The notes under the pieces: model-generated | What the model saw: only the letters and a program-made list of their open reading frames with translations | Told to the model about the DNA's origin: nothing | Databases searched by the model: none | In this document: piece by piece, positions 35,675 through 44,827 of the stretch | Numbering within the stretch: the first letter of the stretch is position 1 | Layout: each line of letters begins with the position of its first letter | Source: an uncultured Rhizobiaceae group bacterium | GTDB taxonomy: Bacteria > Pseudomonadota > Alphaproteobacteria > Rhizobiales > Rhizobiaceae | DNA length: 64,000 nucleotides | NCBI GenBank assembly: GCA_937930635.1 | Contig: CALHCF010000006.1 | Coordinates: 1-64,000, forward strand | Reading direction: 5' to 3' | Position numbers and translations under genes: made by a program

Positions 35675-36843
35675 TTATGCTCGCGTCCCTGCGGCCCTAA
35701 CGCACCGCGCGAGGAAAAATAGAGATAAAAAACCAAAGCCGTAGATCGCCGATGTCATGAGAAGCAGCGTGCTGGTGTCAGATGTCGCCAGGACAAACAG
35801 CAACAAGGGCGTACCAATGAGATTCCCCAGGTTTCCAGTTTGCGCCATAACGCCGTAGCCAAGCGTCCGCGCATCGGTCGTATGATTAAGTTCTGCCACT
35901 GCGGCAAATGTCCCGCTTTGAATGATGCCGAGGATTGCAAACAGCAAAATCGCAAGGGTCAACAGGCTGCTCAAAACGCCAAGAGCTGTGATCAAACCAG
36001 CCAGGAGGAAGCCCGTCAGCACCATCGTCGTAGCATTGAAGCGTATCAAGGCAACCGGCAAAATGACCAGACCTGTGGCAATCCCGACAAGAGACATGGC
36101 CGTGGTGACCTGCGGCCTCAGCTCTTCAGACAATTGGGATGGCAAGATCGTCAGCAAGGCCAGAAAAGTCAACGTATAGAAAAGCCAGCCAATAGCGGGC
36201 CAAAGGACCCTGACATCCTGAAAGGCCGCCAGGGCAAACATGCGGCTTGGATGTGAGGTACTTCTCGATGCGTCAGACACGCGATGCCCTCTCAGCAGAA
36301 GACCAATAACGGCCGCCATCAGGAGCAGGCAGACCCCATGGAGTTGGAAAAGACCACTGATGCCGACATCATTTGCGAAGGGGATCCCAAACCAGCCAAA
36401 GATCGCAAAAGAAACGCCAAAGAAGCTGCCCCACAGCGCCATGGTTGCTCCGCGCCACTTATCGGAACTCACCTCACCATCAATGCCGGAGCGGTCACGA
36501 CGATCCCAAGATGCGTCACACCCTCCACCACCCGTGACAGCGCCATAAACGCAAAAGGCGGATATGTGGACTGCCACAAAGACAAGCCACCTGCCGCGAC
36601 CATTGATGCAATAAGCACGTGTCGCAGGCCAAATCGGTTCGCCAGGCTGGCAGCCACTCCACCCAGCAGTGCACCGACAACGCTAACGAGTGTAAGCAAC
36701 CATGCGACCTGTTCCGTGTTCCCCGAATAGAGAGCCCGAAACTCGGGAAGGGTCACAGACACTTTCGCAAACTGCCCGCCTGCCAAAAGACCTGCGCCCC
36801 AAAAAGCGATAATCAGAGCAGTTCTGCTGATTTTCCCAGACAT
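35675..36843 (-). pseudogene. MFS transporter interrupted by a single-base frameshift
   Basis: Two minus-strand frames together make one major facilitator. The first (36843-36469) begins MSGKISRTALIIAFWGAGL, carries the inter-helix motif ANRFGLRHV and ends TAPALMVR-stop. The second continues without interruption as SSDKWRGATMALWGSFFGVS through further helices to 35675. Restoring one base after the AGG codon gives MVR-x-SSDKWRG and a normal 389-residue, 12-helix transporter; the span of 1169 bases is one short of a codon multiple. It is either a recent pseudogene or a sequencing error. It lies 43 bases after an XRE regulator that probably controlled it. Substrate unknown; drug or metabolite efflux is typical. 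Confidence 0.8.
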
Positions 36844-36886
36844 GCAAGCATGATACCTGCGCTGACGTCGTTGACCCATGCATAAA

Positions 36887-37447
36887 TTATGCGGGACGAC
36901 CTCTTCCACTAACGAGCCGTGCGGGGGTTCCGTCCGACAGGTAGACACGTTCCCACAGGATCTGCCCTGCGCTGATGCGAATATCGCGATCATCGGCCTG
37001 GGAGGTCACAAACAGTTTCGGCTCAGGCGACACTGCTGACCACCAATCAGAGATTTCCAACTCCTGCTCCGCCTTCTGGATTTCCTCAGTGGCAAACTGC
37101 CAAAGCGAGATGCCAAGCATGTCCCGTCGTCCGACCTTCCAGTTGCGGGCGCGGCTGGCGGAATATGCCAAACAGACATGGGTCGCTTCGTCGACCAGAT
37201 GAATGCACTGCGGAGATGTTTCCACCAAACGGCGGAGCGCTGCATCATCTGAACGATAGGGCAGCAACGTTTGGAAAACCTTTGCCTGCAAGTCGGCCCC
37301 TGGCGTTTGAAGGCCGCTTTCCCATCGGGACACCGTAGTCTGATCAACGCCAAGCAGGTCAGCCAGGCCGTGCTGCTTCAGTCGCACGGCGGTACGCACT
37401 CGTTTCAGCCGCGCGCCAAACACTGGGAGAGCTGTCGATCTCATCAT
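36887..37447 (-). CDS. XRE-family regulator with C-terminal PAS-like domain
   Basis: A 186-residue protein. Residues about 10-65 are a helix-turn-helix: GARLKRVRTAVRLKQHGLAD then DQTTVSRWESGLQTPG. The C-terminal part (about 75-180: CIHLVDEATHVCLAYSASRA, then RDMLGISLWQFATEE) has the look of a PAS sensor. It sits directly upstream of the MFS gene in the same direction and probably regulates it and itself. The start may be either of two adjacent ATGs (37447 or 37444). Confidence 0.8.
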   Translation of the reverse strand: MMRSTALPVFGARLKRVRTAVRLKQHGLADLLGVDQTTVSRWESGLQTPGADLQAKVFQTLLPYRSDDAALRRLVETSPQCIHLVDEATHVCLAYSASRARNWKVGRRDMLGISLWQFATEEIQKAEQELEISDWWSAVSPEPKLFVTSQADDRDIRISAGQILWERVYLSDGTPARLVSGRGRPA

Positions 37448-37562
37448 TCGAACTTCGGATCTCTGCCTATCGAGTGAAGTTACCTAATCCAGTCTATCAA
37501 CTTTACCACGGCCGCTAAAGTTTTCACATGAAAATACTACAACCAGGCTTTTCCTGCACCCA

Positions 37563-37639
37563 GCCGCTCCCAAGGGCCAAGACCTGTTGCTCTAAAAAAC
37601 AACCTCATCAATGATGATTGTGGGGGACATTCCAGGCCT
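37563..37639. repeat. 76-base direct repeat, copy 2 (right of the MFS-XRE segment)
   Basis: Second copy of the repeat at 35538-35613, same orientation, about 2.03 kb away, with a 33-base identical core. It lies between the XRE start and the end of the Lrp gene. The pair brackets the MFS-XRE segment exactly. Confidence 0.75.
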
Positions 37640-37669
37640 TTGACCCGGCCCACAATGTCCAGTCTCGAC

Positions 37670-38122
37670 TTATGGCTTCAAAGCCACCTCGAACTTGTGT
37701 TGTTCCAGGACAAACATCGTGGTGAACTGAATGACGTTGTGATTGTCAGAAAACAATCGCTCGCTCAGGTCTTGAAACTCGTCCATATCGGTAAGGTTTA
37801 GCATGACCACGACATCGGTCTCGCCTGAAACTGAATAGACTTGAGATACCGCTTCCTCGCAATCCAGATCACCGAGCCAGTCCCGGCGCGCGGCCTTGCC
37901 ATGGTCTGCCAGCCTGACCGTAATGATCGCTTTCAATGCGCGGCCCATTTTCTTTGGATCGGTGAGAACGATTGTTCGGGAGATGATGCCTTCAGCTTTC
38001 AACTGCCGCACACGCCGAAGACAACTTGACGGTGCAAGCCCCACACGGTCTGCCAGATCGTTGTTTGGTATTGAGGCGTCTTCCTGAAGAAGAGCCAGGA
38101 TTTTGCGGTCGATACGGTCCAT
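37670..38122 (-). CDS. Lrp/AsnC-family transcriptional regulator
   Basis: A 150-residue regulator. The N-terminal helix-turn-helix reads MDRIDRKILALLQEDASIPN, with recognition helix VGLAPSSCLRRVRQLKAEG. The C-terminal RAM domain has SVSGETDVVVMLNLTDMDEF and the effector region (FTTMFVLEQHKFE). Start ATG 38122; an earlier start ten codons upstream would fall in the operator region. It is divergent from threonine aldolase, and a good dyad lies between, which suggests it controls the aldolase/aldo-keto reductase pair in response to an amino acid. Confidence 0.88.
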   Translation of the reverse strand: MDRIDRKILALLQEDASIPNNDLADRVGLAPSSCLRRVRQLKAEGIISRTIVLTDPKKMGRALKAIITVRLADHGKAARRDWLGDLDCEEAVSQVYSVSGETDVVVMLNLTDMDEFQDLSERLFSDNHNVIQFTTMFVLEQHKFEVALKP

Positions 38123-38147
38123 AAACTTGCTCAAAATTCTATCCACA

Positions 38148-38162
38148 TGCAATAGAATTGCA
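38148..38162. promoter_or_regulatory. Candidate Lrp-type operator
   Basis: TGCAAT-AGA-ATTGCA is a perfect 15-base dyad, overlapped by AATTCTA/TAGAATT arms at 38135-38141 and 38153-38159. It lies 26 bases upstream of the Lrp-type gene and about 80 bases from the divergent aldolase gene. Confidence 0.55.
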
Positions 38163-38242
38163 AATTATCGGAAACTTCAACCACCTATTTCAGCGACTTC
38201 AAGGCATGTTTCAGTCACCCGGAAACAGCCGAGTCGAAGCAC

Positions 38243-39283
38243 ATGCAGAAAAATTCCAATATCGAAATCGACTTCCGCAGCGATACGGTCACCCGTCCGA
38301 CTGATAAGATGCGCGAAGCGATGGCCAGCGCTGAAGTTGGCGATGATTACTATCGCGATGATCCTACCGTCCGTGCACTGGAAGACTACACGGCACGGCT
38401 GTTTGAAAAGGAAAGCGCGCTCTTTACCCCCTCAGGAACCCAGTCTAACCTGATCGCAGTCATGAGTCATTGCGCACAAGGCGAGGCTTATATTGTTGGC
38501 GATCAATCCCACAGCTACCTGCGGGAGCTCGGCGGAGCGGCGGTCGTGGCGTCAGTCCAACCGCAGGTGATCCCCAACCAATCAGACGGGACACTGGCTG
38601 TCACAGACATAGAAGCGGCGCTCTATCCTGCCTCGATCCTTTTTTCGCCTGCACGCATGATCGCGTTAGAGAACACCTTCAACGGGCAGATTTTACCAAT
38701 CGACTACCTCCAACAGGTTTCGGCGCTTGCTCGTCAGCGTAGTCTCAGGATGCACCTCGACGGTGCGCGCATCTTCAATGCAGCCCGTGCGCTAAATGTG
38801 CATGTTTGCGAGATCGCGCAGCATTTCGATACCATCAGCTTTTGCCTCTCAAAAGGATTGGGAGCGCCCGTTGGTTCTCTTCTGGTCGGCACCAGGGACA
38901 CCATTGAGAAAGGGCGCAGACACCGCCAGTTACTGGGTGGGGGATTAAGACAAGCTGGCATCTTGGCAGCGGCAGGGTTATACGCGCTGAACAATCATAT
39001 CGAGCGTCTTACAGAAGATCACAAACGCGCCAAAAGGTTGGCCAAGGCGCTGGCTGACATACCCGGCGTGACCCCAGATATTCCACAAACCAACATGGTT
39101 TTCTGCGCGGTTAATCCCGCCGTTCAGGATCATTTCGCTGCCTTTCTCCTGGATCGCCAAATTGCGGTGTCGGGCACTGCTTCCCGCCAGCGTTGGGTCA
39201 CACATCTTGATATCGGCGAGGCCACCTTGACGCGAACGCTCGACCACCTGACCGAGTTCGCAAAGCAGACCGTCGCGGCCTGA
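38243..39283 (+). CDS. Threonine aldolase family (beta-eliminating lyase) protein
   Basis: A 346-residue PLP enzyme of fold type I. It starts IDFRSDTVTRPTDKMREAMA, has the substrate loop EVGDDYYRDDPTV, the PLP Asp in RMHLDGARIFNAA and the Schiff-base Lys in SFCLSKGLGAPVG (Lys204). Low-specificity L-threonine aldolases cleave L-threonine or allo-threonine and related beta-hydroxy amino acids to glycine and an aldehyde. The loop is DDYYRDD rather than the commoner DDVYGED. The next gene, an aldo/keto reductase, could reduce an aldehyde product. Divergent Lrp gene suggests amino-acid control. Confidence 0.88.
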   Translation: MQKNSNIEIDFRSDTVTRPTDKMREAMASAEVGDDYYRDDPTVRALEDYTARLFEKESALFTPSGTQSNLIAVMSHCAQGEAYIVGDQSHSYLRELGGAAVVASVQPQVIPNQSDGTLAVTDIEAALYPASILFSPARMIALENTFNGQILPIDYLQQVSALARQRSLRMHLDGARIFNAARALNVHVCEIAQHFDTISFCLSKGLGAPVGSLLVGTRDTIEKGRRHRQLLGGGLRQAGILAAAGLYALNNHIERLTEDHKRAKRLAKALADIPGVTPDIPQTNMVFCAVNPAVQDHFAAFLLDRQIAVSGTASRQRWVTHLDIGEATLTRTLDHLTEFAKQTVAA

Positions 39284-39313
39284 CGGTCTGACACGAGAAT
39301 GAGGACAGGTCTG

Positions 39314-40306
39314 ATGAACAGCATCACACTTTGGAACGGGAAGTCGGCTCCCCGGATCGGCATTGGAACCTGGGTCATGGGAGGTATGCAATATTCTGGC
39401 GGCAAGCCAATCGGCTGGGGCGAAGTAGATGACGCGACATCCGTACGCACCCTTCATGCGGCCTTCGATGCGGGCGTTCGGATCATCGACACATCAGTCA
39501 GTTATGGTGCCGGTCACGCAGAACGGGTTATCGCACGTGCGATCAGGGAGAGCAGTTTGCATCGTGATGATTTAGTGATCTGTACAAAAGCGGGAATGCT
39601 TTGCGACCCATTGACTGGCGATATTGTCGGGCCGACAGATAAGGCGGCGGACATTACCGCATCGGTAGAGGCGTCGCGAAGAAACCTGAATACGGACTAT
39701 CTCGATCTCGTGAAATTTCACGTCAATCGTCATCCGGTCGCGCAATCGCATAGCGTCTTTGAGGCACTGTCAGAGGCCTGCCAAGCGGGCAAGATCCATG
39801 CTTTCGGCTGGAGCAACGACAATGCGAAGAGCGCGATGGCCTTCTGCGGCCTTGATGGGTTCAAAGCTGTCCAGCACGATCTCAATCTCTTCTCTCCTGC
39901 CAATGACATGCTTGACGCAATCGAGGTTCATGATCTTTGGTCTTTCAATCGTCAACCGCTCGCCATGGGCCTCCTGTCCGGCAAATATCACGGACAAAGC
40001 CCGAAGGTTGGTGCAAACGACATGCGGAGCAGTGGCTTGGCTTGGATGCGCTATTTCGATAAAGATGGCGCGCCGGAAAAGAAATTGGTCCAAACCGTTG
40101 AAACAGTCAGAGACTGGCTGACCCTAGGCGGACGTACGGTCTCCGAGGGAGCTCTTGGCTGGTGCCTGGCGCAATCCAAGCGAACGATTCCACTGCCCGG
40201 TTGCCGAACCCCGGAACAGGCAGCAGACAATTTCGGCACCCTCTCGCTTGAACCTTTGGACGCTGCAGCTGTCGACGAAATCGAAAGAATTCTGGCGGAC
40301 TTATAA
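39314..40306 (+). CDS. Aldo/keto reductase
   Basis: A 330-residue TIM-barrel NADPH reductase. The catalytic tetrad can be seen: Asp and Tyr in IIDTSVSYGAGHAE, Lys in VICTKAGML and His in DLVKFHVNRH. The C-terminal part has the coenzyme segment TIPLPGCRTPEQAADN. The start ATG 39314 is chosen over 39299. It is 30 bases after threonine aldolase and likely co-transcribed, possibly reducing the aldehyde that the aldolase releases. Confidence 0.87.
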   Translation: MNSITLWNGKSAPRIGIGTWVMGGMQYSGGKPIGWGEVDDATSVRTLHAAFDAGVRIIDTSVSYGAGHAERVIARAIRESSLHRDDLVICTKAGMLCDPLTGDIVGPTDKAADITASVEASRRNLNTDYLDLVKFHVNRHPVAQSHSVFEALSEACQAGKIHAFGWSNDNAKSAMAFCGLDGFKAVQHDLNLFSPANDMLDAIEVHDLWSFNRQPLAMGLLSGKYHGQSPKVGANDMRSSGLAWMRYFDKDGAPEKKLVQTVETVRDWLTLGGRTVSEGALGWCLAQSKRTIPLPGCRTPEQAADNFGTLSLEPLDAAAVDEIERILADL

Positions 40307-40389
40307 CGGTCAATCCTGCCCACCCCGCCGCCAGGCGACTAATACATGACAATCTATCGATATGGCGATCCATCAGGAAATGGGAGAAT

Positions 40390-40971
40390 TCAGACTTTTT
40401 TCAACTTGGTACAATGAATTCGAATTGTATGTTTTCCTGAAATAATTGAGCTGCTTCTGCCACTATGAGATCCGCAAGATAGGGCGTTGCCTGGATATTT
40501 ACGGCGAGTGGAAACCACATTCATCGTATAGTGGAAATTTGAATCATCTAACCGTGCACGCTGCCTGACTGATACAGACAAAGAGTTAAGCATCATCGCA
40601 CCTGGATTGGGCAGTTCAAATTCATGCTCACCTAAAATGATTTCCCGGAAAGGTGCAGTTTTACAAACATGACCTGGGTCTCCGTCTCCGTCGAACAAGA
40701 TGCTGCCAGCGATACTTTCACCGTGCTCTTTTAACCAATCATCTGCCGCTTTATCGACGGTCACGACAAGCTTGACGGGGGGTAACGGCTCCATTTCACC
40801 CAACTCGCGGGCGGCTTTGCAATCCGTAGAAACCTTAACGGACACAAGGCTCAACAAATCTTTGCCTGACCCAAAGCCTAATTGATAAACAGTCAGCATC
40901 CCAACTGACAGGCACCCCGATATTACAACACGCCAGAGCCAAATGCGTAAAAGACGTGATCGTTTTTCCAT
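40390..40971 (-). CDS. Hypothetical membrane-anchored protein
   Basis: A 193-residue protein with one N-terminal membrane segment (about residues 12-32, IWLWRVVISGCLSVGMLTVY) and a periplasmic remainder with three or four cysteines (STDCKAA, GHVCKTA, ALSCGSH, IHCTK). No family is recognised. It looks like a genuine gene by length and codon flow, but it has no operon partner. The base composition seems lower in GC than the neighbours. Confidence 0.5.
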   Translation of the reverse strand: MEKRSRLLRIWLWRVVISGCLSVGMLTVYQLGFGSGKDLLSLVSVKVSTDCKAARELGEMEPLPPVKLVVTVDKAADDWLKEHGESIAGSILFDGDGDPGHVCKTAPFREIILGEHEFELPNPGAMMLNSLSVSVRQRARLDDSNFHYTMNVVSTRRKYPGNALSCGSHSGRSSSIISGKHTIRIHCTKLKKV

Positions 40972-41270
40972 AAACTGGTGCTTCCCCGATAAGTTGTCTT
41001 CGTTCGATATATCAGTCGCACCAAAAAAGGGGTGAACGACCGCAACAAGGTTTGAGGGTTTGGAAAGGCCATATCAAATTCCAGCGATGATTTACAAACC
41101 CACTCATTGGAACTTAAACCGGAAACGGCGGTTAAGCGGGGCGGTTTCAGCCACCAAACAAACCGCGAAAATGGCCATTATTACACTGAGCATATTTTGT
41201 CTTTGTTCATGCTAACAAAAGCCGATCTGCATATCGGACTGTGCTGCAGCCCGCTTGGCACATGTCAAAG
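40972..41270. other. Intergenic stretch without a supported gene
   Basis: About 300 bases between a hypothetical gene and the TVP38 gene. Short open frames here look spurious. I see no hairpin with a T-run and no repeat. Confidence 0.5.
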
Positions 41271-41930
41271 TCAGCTTTGCGCGAGCTTTCGAGACCTGCG
41301 ACGGAAAAAATACCAGCCCGTCCATAGAACAGCATAGAGCAGCAATGCTGCGTAAATGGCCGGTTTGGGGCTTTCCGGCGAACTGATTGACCCTGCATAG
41401 GATGCAATGAGCACATAGGGAAACGTGCTGATTGTGAAAAACAGGCTATAGCGAGACAGCCGCATTCTGGTCGCTCCCGCCATACAGGCTGTCACTTCTG
41501 GAACCATGGGTGCAGCACGAGACAAGACAATCATGGTTGGGCCACTCTTTTGAAATGTTTGCGCCATTTCAATACGGTCTTTTTGTTCGCGTACCACCAG
41601 TGAAATGGCGCGGTCACCCCAGATGCGGCTGATGGCATAGCCGGACAAGGCCGCCAGAGACATGCCCGTAAATGCCGCAGTGGCTCCCAACGGAAAGCCC
41701 AGGAAAAATCCGGCAAGAATGGTGATTGTCAGCGTGGGAACAGCAACAAAAAGATCCAGGAAAAGAAGAAAAATAACGGTTCCCATAACCCATGCCGGGT
41801 CGACAGTTTGGGCGAGTTCCAACCAGTGTCTGACGTTCTCAACTGTCAGGATTCCAAACACACGGCCCAAAACAAACGTCAGTGCGAATATCGACCCCAG
41901 GATCAGCATGACTTTGATAAGTGGTTTCAT
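41271..41930 (-). CDS. TVP38/TMEM64 (DedA-like, VTT domain) membrane protein
   Basis: A 219-residue inner-membrane protein with a VTT domain. The re-entrant segments are visible: FVAVPTLTITILAGFFLGFP followed by LGATAAFTGMSLAALSGYAI, and SRAAPMVPEVTACMAGATRM. Family members are linked to membrane lipid homeostasis or lipid scrambling/flipping. It is four bases after the stop of the SDR gene upstream, so the two are one unit, divergent from a Crp-type regulator. Confidence 0.85.
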   Translation of the reverse strand: MKPLIKVMLILGSIFALTFVLGRVFGILTVENVRHWLELAQTVDPAWVMGTVIFLLFLDLFVAVPTLTITILAGFFLGFPLGATAAFTGMSLAALSGYAISRIWGDRAISLVVREQKDRIEMAQTFQKSGPTMIVLSRAAPMVPEVTACMAGATRMRLSRYSLFFTISTFPYVLIASYAGSISSPESPKPAIYAALLLYAVLWTGWYFFRRRSRKLAQS

Positions 41931-41934
41931 GACC

Positions 41935-42666
41935 TCAACCCGCCTTCATGATTTTTTGGGCAATTGCTGGAGAAAGGCGTTGCAGAAAACGCAGAGCCTT
42001 GACCTTGCCAATGTCGATAACCGGACCAGATTTACTCATGCCGAGAATGATATCGGTGGCAGCCTTCTCTACAGACAGTTTCCCCTTACCGCGCCCCTTG
42101 GTCATCGGCGTATCAACGAGCGGCAGGAAGGCCTGTTTCACGTCGATATTGGTATCCTCCAACTGATATCGCAAAGACTGGGAAAAAATGTTCAAAGCTC
42201 CCTTGGTCGCGCAATAAATCGCCGAACTGGTTTTTGGTGACAGGGCCAGTCCTGAATTGATGTTCAGGATCAGTGATGGTCCCGATTGAAGAAGGCCTGG
42301 CATCAGCAGGTAAATGAGAGTGCATACAGATGTAAAATTGACATCGATTTCACGCTTGATCGTCTCGAACCGAAAATCATCATCAATAAAATGAGGCGTG
42401 TATTGAACGGCGGCATTGTTGATCAGGATATCAATTTTTCTCCCACTTTTGACCAATTGATCCGCACCGGTTTCAACCGAATGCAGATCAGCCAGGTCAA
42501 CTTCATAAATTTCAACACGACGAAATGTGCGCCGCAACTTGTCCAATCCGGATGATGGACGGGCAACGACTGAGATATCATTCTTCTCATAAAGCTGCCG
42601 CACCAGTTCCAACCCAATGCCGGAGGCCCCGCCTGTGATAACAATGTGCTTTCCAGCGATATCCAT
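41935..42666 (-). CDS. Short-chain dehydrogenase (DltE-like)
   Basis: A 243-residue SDR with ITGGASGIGLELVRQL, INNAAVQYTPHF, catalytic Ser in NINSGLALSPK and Tyr-Lys in SAIYCATKGAL. The string 'INNAAVQ' is typical of the DltE/oxidoreductase subgroup. It is in an operon with the TVP38 gene, and a Crp-type regulator gene starts divergently 86 bases away. The substrate is unknown. Confidence 0.85.
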   Translation of the reverse strand: MDIAGKHIVITGGASGIGLELVRQLYEKNDISVVARPSSGLDKLRRTFRRVEIYEVDLADLHSVETGADQLVKSGRKIDILINNAAVQYTPHFIDDDFRFETIKREIDVNFTSVCTLIYLLMPGLLQSGPSLILNINSGLALSPKTSSAIYCATKGALNIFSQSLRYQLEDTNIDVKQAFLPLVDTPMTKGRGKGKLSVEKAATDIILGMSKSGPVIDIGKVKALRFLQRLSPAIAQKIMKAG

Positions 42667-42752
42667 GATTTATTCCAACCTGATTGGTTCGTGTTGTTGA
42701 GATGCAACATAGGCGGGCATTGAGAGTGTGGAATTAACCCAAGTTAAAAGTC

Positions 42753-43280
42753 ATGAAATTAGACGAATTCATTGCAAAGAACGGCTCGTCATTTTCGAAA
42801 GAAGCCGGAGACCATTTATTCCGGCAAGGTGAACACGACCAGTCTTTATACATCGTGCAAAGCGGCTTGCTTAAAGCCTACTATCTGTCTGCAGATGGGA
42901 AGGAAAACATCAAATCCTTCATACTGCCGGGCGACAACATAGGCAGCTTGATGTCCAGCTACGCCGGAAAGCCAAGCACTTTCAGTCTGGTCTGTTTGAA
43001 GCCATGCGAATTAACAGTCGTTGAATTCAGTGCCTTATATGAAGCCAGCAAAACCGACACGGAGATATCGGCGGCCATCGTTGATTTTCTGCTGGGCTTT
43101 GGCATTAAAAAGGAAGCGCGGGAATATGAGCTGCTCTGCCTGTCTGCTGAAGGCAGATATAGAAAGCTGCTCAAAAACATGCCCGGCATTCTGGATCTTG
43201 TGACCCAGAACGAAATCGCCCGCTATCTCGGCATGACCCCAGTAGGCCTCAGCCGCATCAAGAAACGCGTATCTGGATAG
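42753..43280 (+). CDS. Crp/Fnr-family transcriptional regulator
   Basis: A 175-residue regulator. The cyclic-nucleotide-like beta-roll (about residues 15-105) has AGDHLFRQGEHDQSLYIVQS and FILPGDNIGSLMSSYAG. A long dimer helix and a short C-terminal helix-turn-helix follow, TQNEIARYLGMTPVGLSRIK. It lacks the Cys residues of Fnr-type oxygen sensors in the N terminus. The DNA-binding domain is compact, ending soon after the recognition helix. Divergent position suggests it controls the SDR-TVP38 unit. Confidence 0.86.
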   Translation: MKLDEFIAKNGSSFSKEAGDHLFRQGEHDQSLYIVQSGLLKAYYLSADGKENIKSFILPGDNIGSLMSSYAGKPSTFSLVCLKPCELTVVEFSALYEASKTDTEISAAIVDFLLGFGIKKEAREYELLCLSAEGRYRKLLKNMPGILDLVTQNEIARYLGMTPVGLSRIKKRVSG

Positions 43281-43417
43281 TGTAAAAAGCCGTCATTTGA
43301 CCCAAGTCGTGCTTTCGGTGCCAGCCGATGTCTTCAGGCATTTTTGGTGTCGCATTTGAGGTTTGCGGAAAATGTCTTGTTTTTGCTTTGCAGAGACAGC
43401 ACAAGCAGTCAGTTTAA

Positions 43418-44152
43418 CTACATGAATTTTCTTTTCTTAAAGGCATTAACGTCGCTTTGAGAGAGCATAAACCATTCGCCTTTGGTGTTTTTTTCTAAAA
43501 ACCGTTTGTGCCAGTATGCTTCTATTCCAAAGGCATCATCAGTTGTAATGTAGTGTACCAAAGATAAATCTTCAGGAAGTTGAATTGATATTTGGTCTAT
43601 GCGTCTGGCCGTTAAGACAGCTTTCCCAACTTTATATCTTTTTGCGTTGCCCATTTTCATCAGAGCCAAGTAAACGAAGCCTTCGACTAAACTCGACGCG
43701 AGTTCTGTTGGTGCTTCTGCAATTTCTATTTCAGGAAGCATCTGCAAGATGCTGGAGTATTCTTCATTTGACGTTGCAAAATCGTGCAGGAGTTTTACAC
43801 GCTCATCGCGGCTTCCTAGCCGACTGATGACATTATGTGTTGGAAAAGACGTATCGCTAAGTTTTTCCAATCGGTAATCTACGTAGGTTGGGAAGAATCC
43901 GAGCTTTCTTGTAAGGTTAGCCAATTTTTCAATGACAAAGGCATCTTCCGTACGTTCGGCTGGTTTTATTGGCTCAAATCCCGCCTCGGTTAATGCGTCA
44001 CCCCAAGAGCGCCAATAACGACCGCGCCATTTAGAATTAGTGATGCCAGTTTCAGCTGAAAAACGCCCTTGCCCTAAAGGTCTGTCACCGTTGTCCGCGG
44101 CTGTCCTTTTAATCTCGGAAAGAATGAAGTTTTTGTCGTAGGATTGGTTCAT
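43418..44152 (-). CDS. GIY-YIG-type nuclease-domain protein with N-terminal DNA-binding-like repeats
   Basis: A 244-residue protein. The C-terminal part (about residues 160-235) resembles the GIY-YIG/T5orf172-MUG113 group: GFVYLALMKMGNAKRYKVGK, then ARRIDQI, and IEAYWHKRFLEKNTKGEWF, with conserved Tyr, Lys and Glu. The N-terminal half carries homing-endonuclease-associated repeat features (GRYWRSWGDALTEAGFEP, then VIEKLANLTRKLGFFPTYVD). It is AT-richer than its neighbours and stands alone between AT-rich spacers, pointing to horizontal acquisition. Start ATG 44152 (MNQSYDKN). Function could be mobile-element or defence related; not determinable. Confidence 0.7.
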   Translation of the reverse strand: MNQSYDKNFILSEIKRTAADNGDRPLGQGRFSAETGITNSKWRGRYWRSWGDALTEAGFEPIKPAERTEDAFVIEKLANLTRKLGFFPTYVDYRLEKLSDTSFPTHNVISRLGSRDERVKLLHDFATSNEEYSSILQMLPEIEIAEAPTELASSLVEGFVYLALMKMGNAKRYKVGKAVLTARRIDQISIQLPEDLSLVHYITTDDAFGIEAYWHKRFLEKNTKGEWFMLSQSDVNAFKKRKFM

Positions 44153-44827
44153 AAGCAAATCTATATCTCACGGAATCAATGTACGAAAGATGCTTCCAAA
44201 GCGAGAGCGAAGTATCTGGCCTTAAGCGTCGCAAAAACCATCCTTTTTGCAACCGTTGTATATTGAGGGTCTAAATTATATAAATGGAAGGGTGAACGCT
44301 TAGCCTGATAGGAGTGGGTTCAATAACCCTCCATTACCTCTGTCTCGGTGGCCTTCTGACATTCATTGCTCTTTGGGCAATGGCTTATGATGGTGAACTA
44401 TCAACATCAAATGGCAAGGAGTCCAATATGAAAACACAGACAACAAAAAACGAGAATTCCTGCGTGGCCGTCAAGGCTTTTACAAACACTATATGGGTTA
44501 TCGGGAAGAGTTGGTGGGCTGGTGCCCTATCAGGCTAAACGCTCGAAATTTTCCAATTTGGAAAACGCCTCAGAATAGAATTTTAAGCAATCTTTTTGCG
44601 ACACTTAAGCCGTTGAAATAGCAGGGCGCGAAAAACCGTTGCAAAAACCTTCCTTATTGAAACATTTCGGTTGTCGCAATCAGAGTAGTTAGCAAGAGTG
44701 ATCGATGTCATTCAGGCCTCACAGCCGCCATTCACCCGGACCTTGCGGTTACAAAGCGGACTGATTGGAAATTTTAGGGAATTTCGCTTAGGACTTTGAA
44801 AATCAACAAGATAAGAAGTGCCCGGAT
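44153..44827. other. AT-rich intergenic stretch with no supported gene
   Basis: About 675 bases. It holds a weak 74-codon frame at 44314-44538 with a GTG start and no family resemblance, which I do not call. Two similar segments, GTCGCAAAAACCATCCT near 44229 and TTGCAAAAACCTTCCT near 44640, may be decayed repeats. The stretch looks like remnant foreign DNA next to the GIY-YIG gene. Confidence 0.5.

Noticed and set aside
42692-42710. TGTTG/CAACA inverted repeat upstream of the Crp-type gene as a Crp/Fnr site
   Set aside because: Arms of five bases with the wrong sequence for TTGAT-N4-ATCAA; too weak to call.
44314-44538. 74-codon frame in an AT-rich spacer
   Set aside because: GTG start without a ribosome-binding site, no family resemblance; likely chance.
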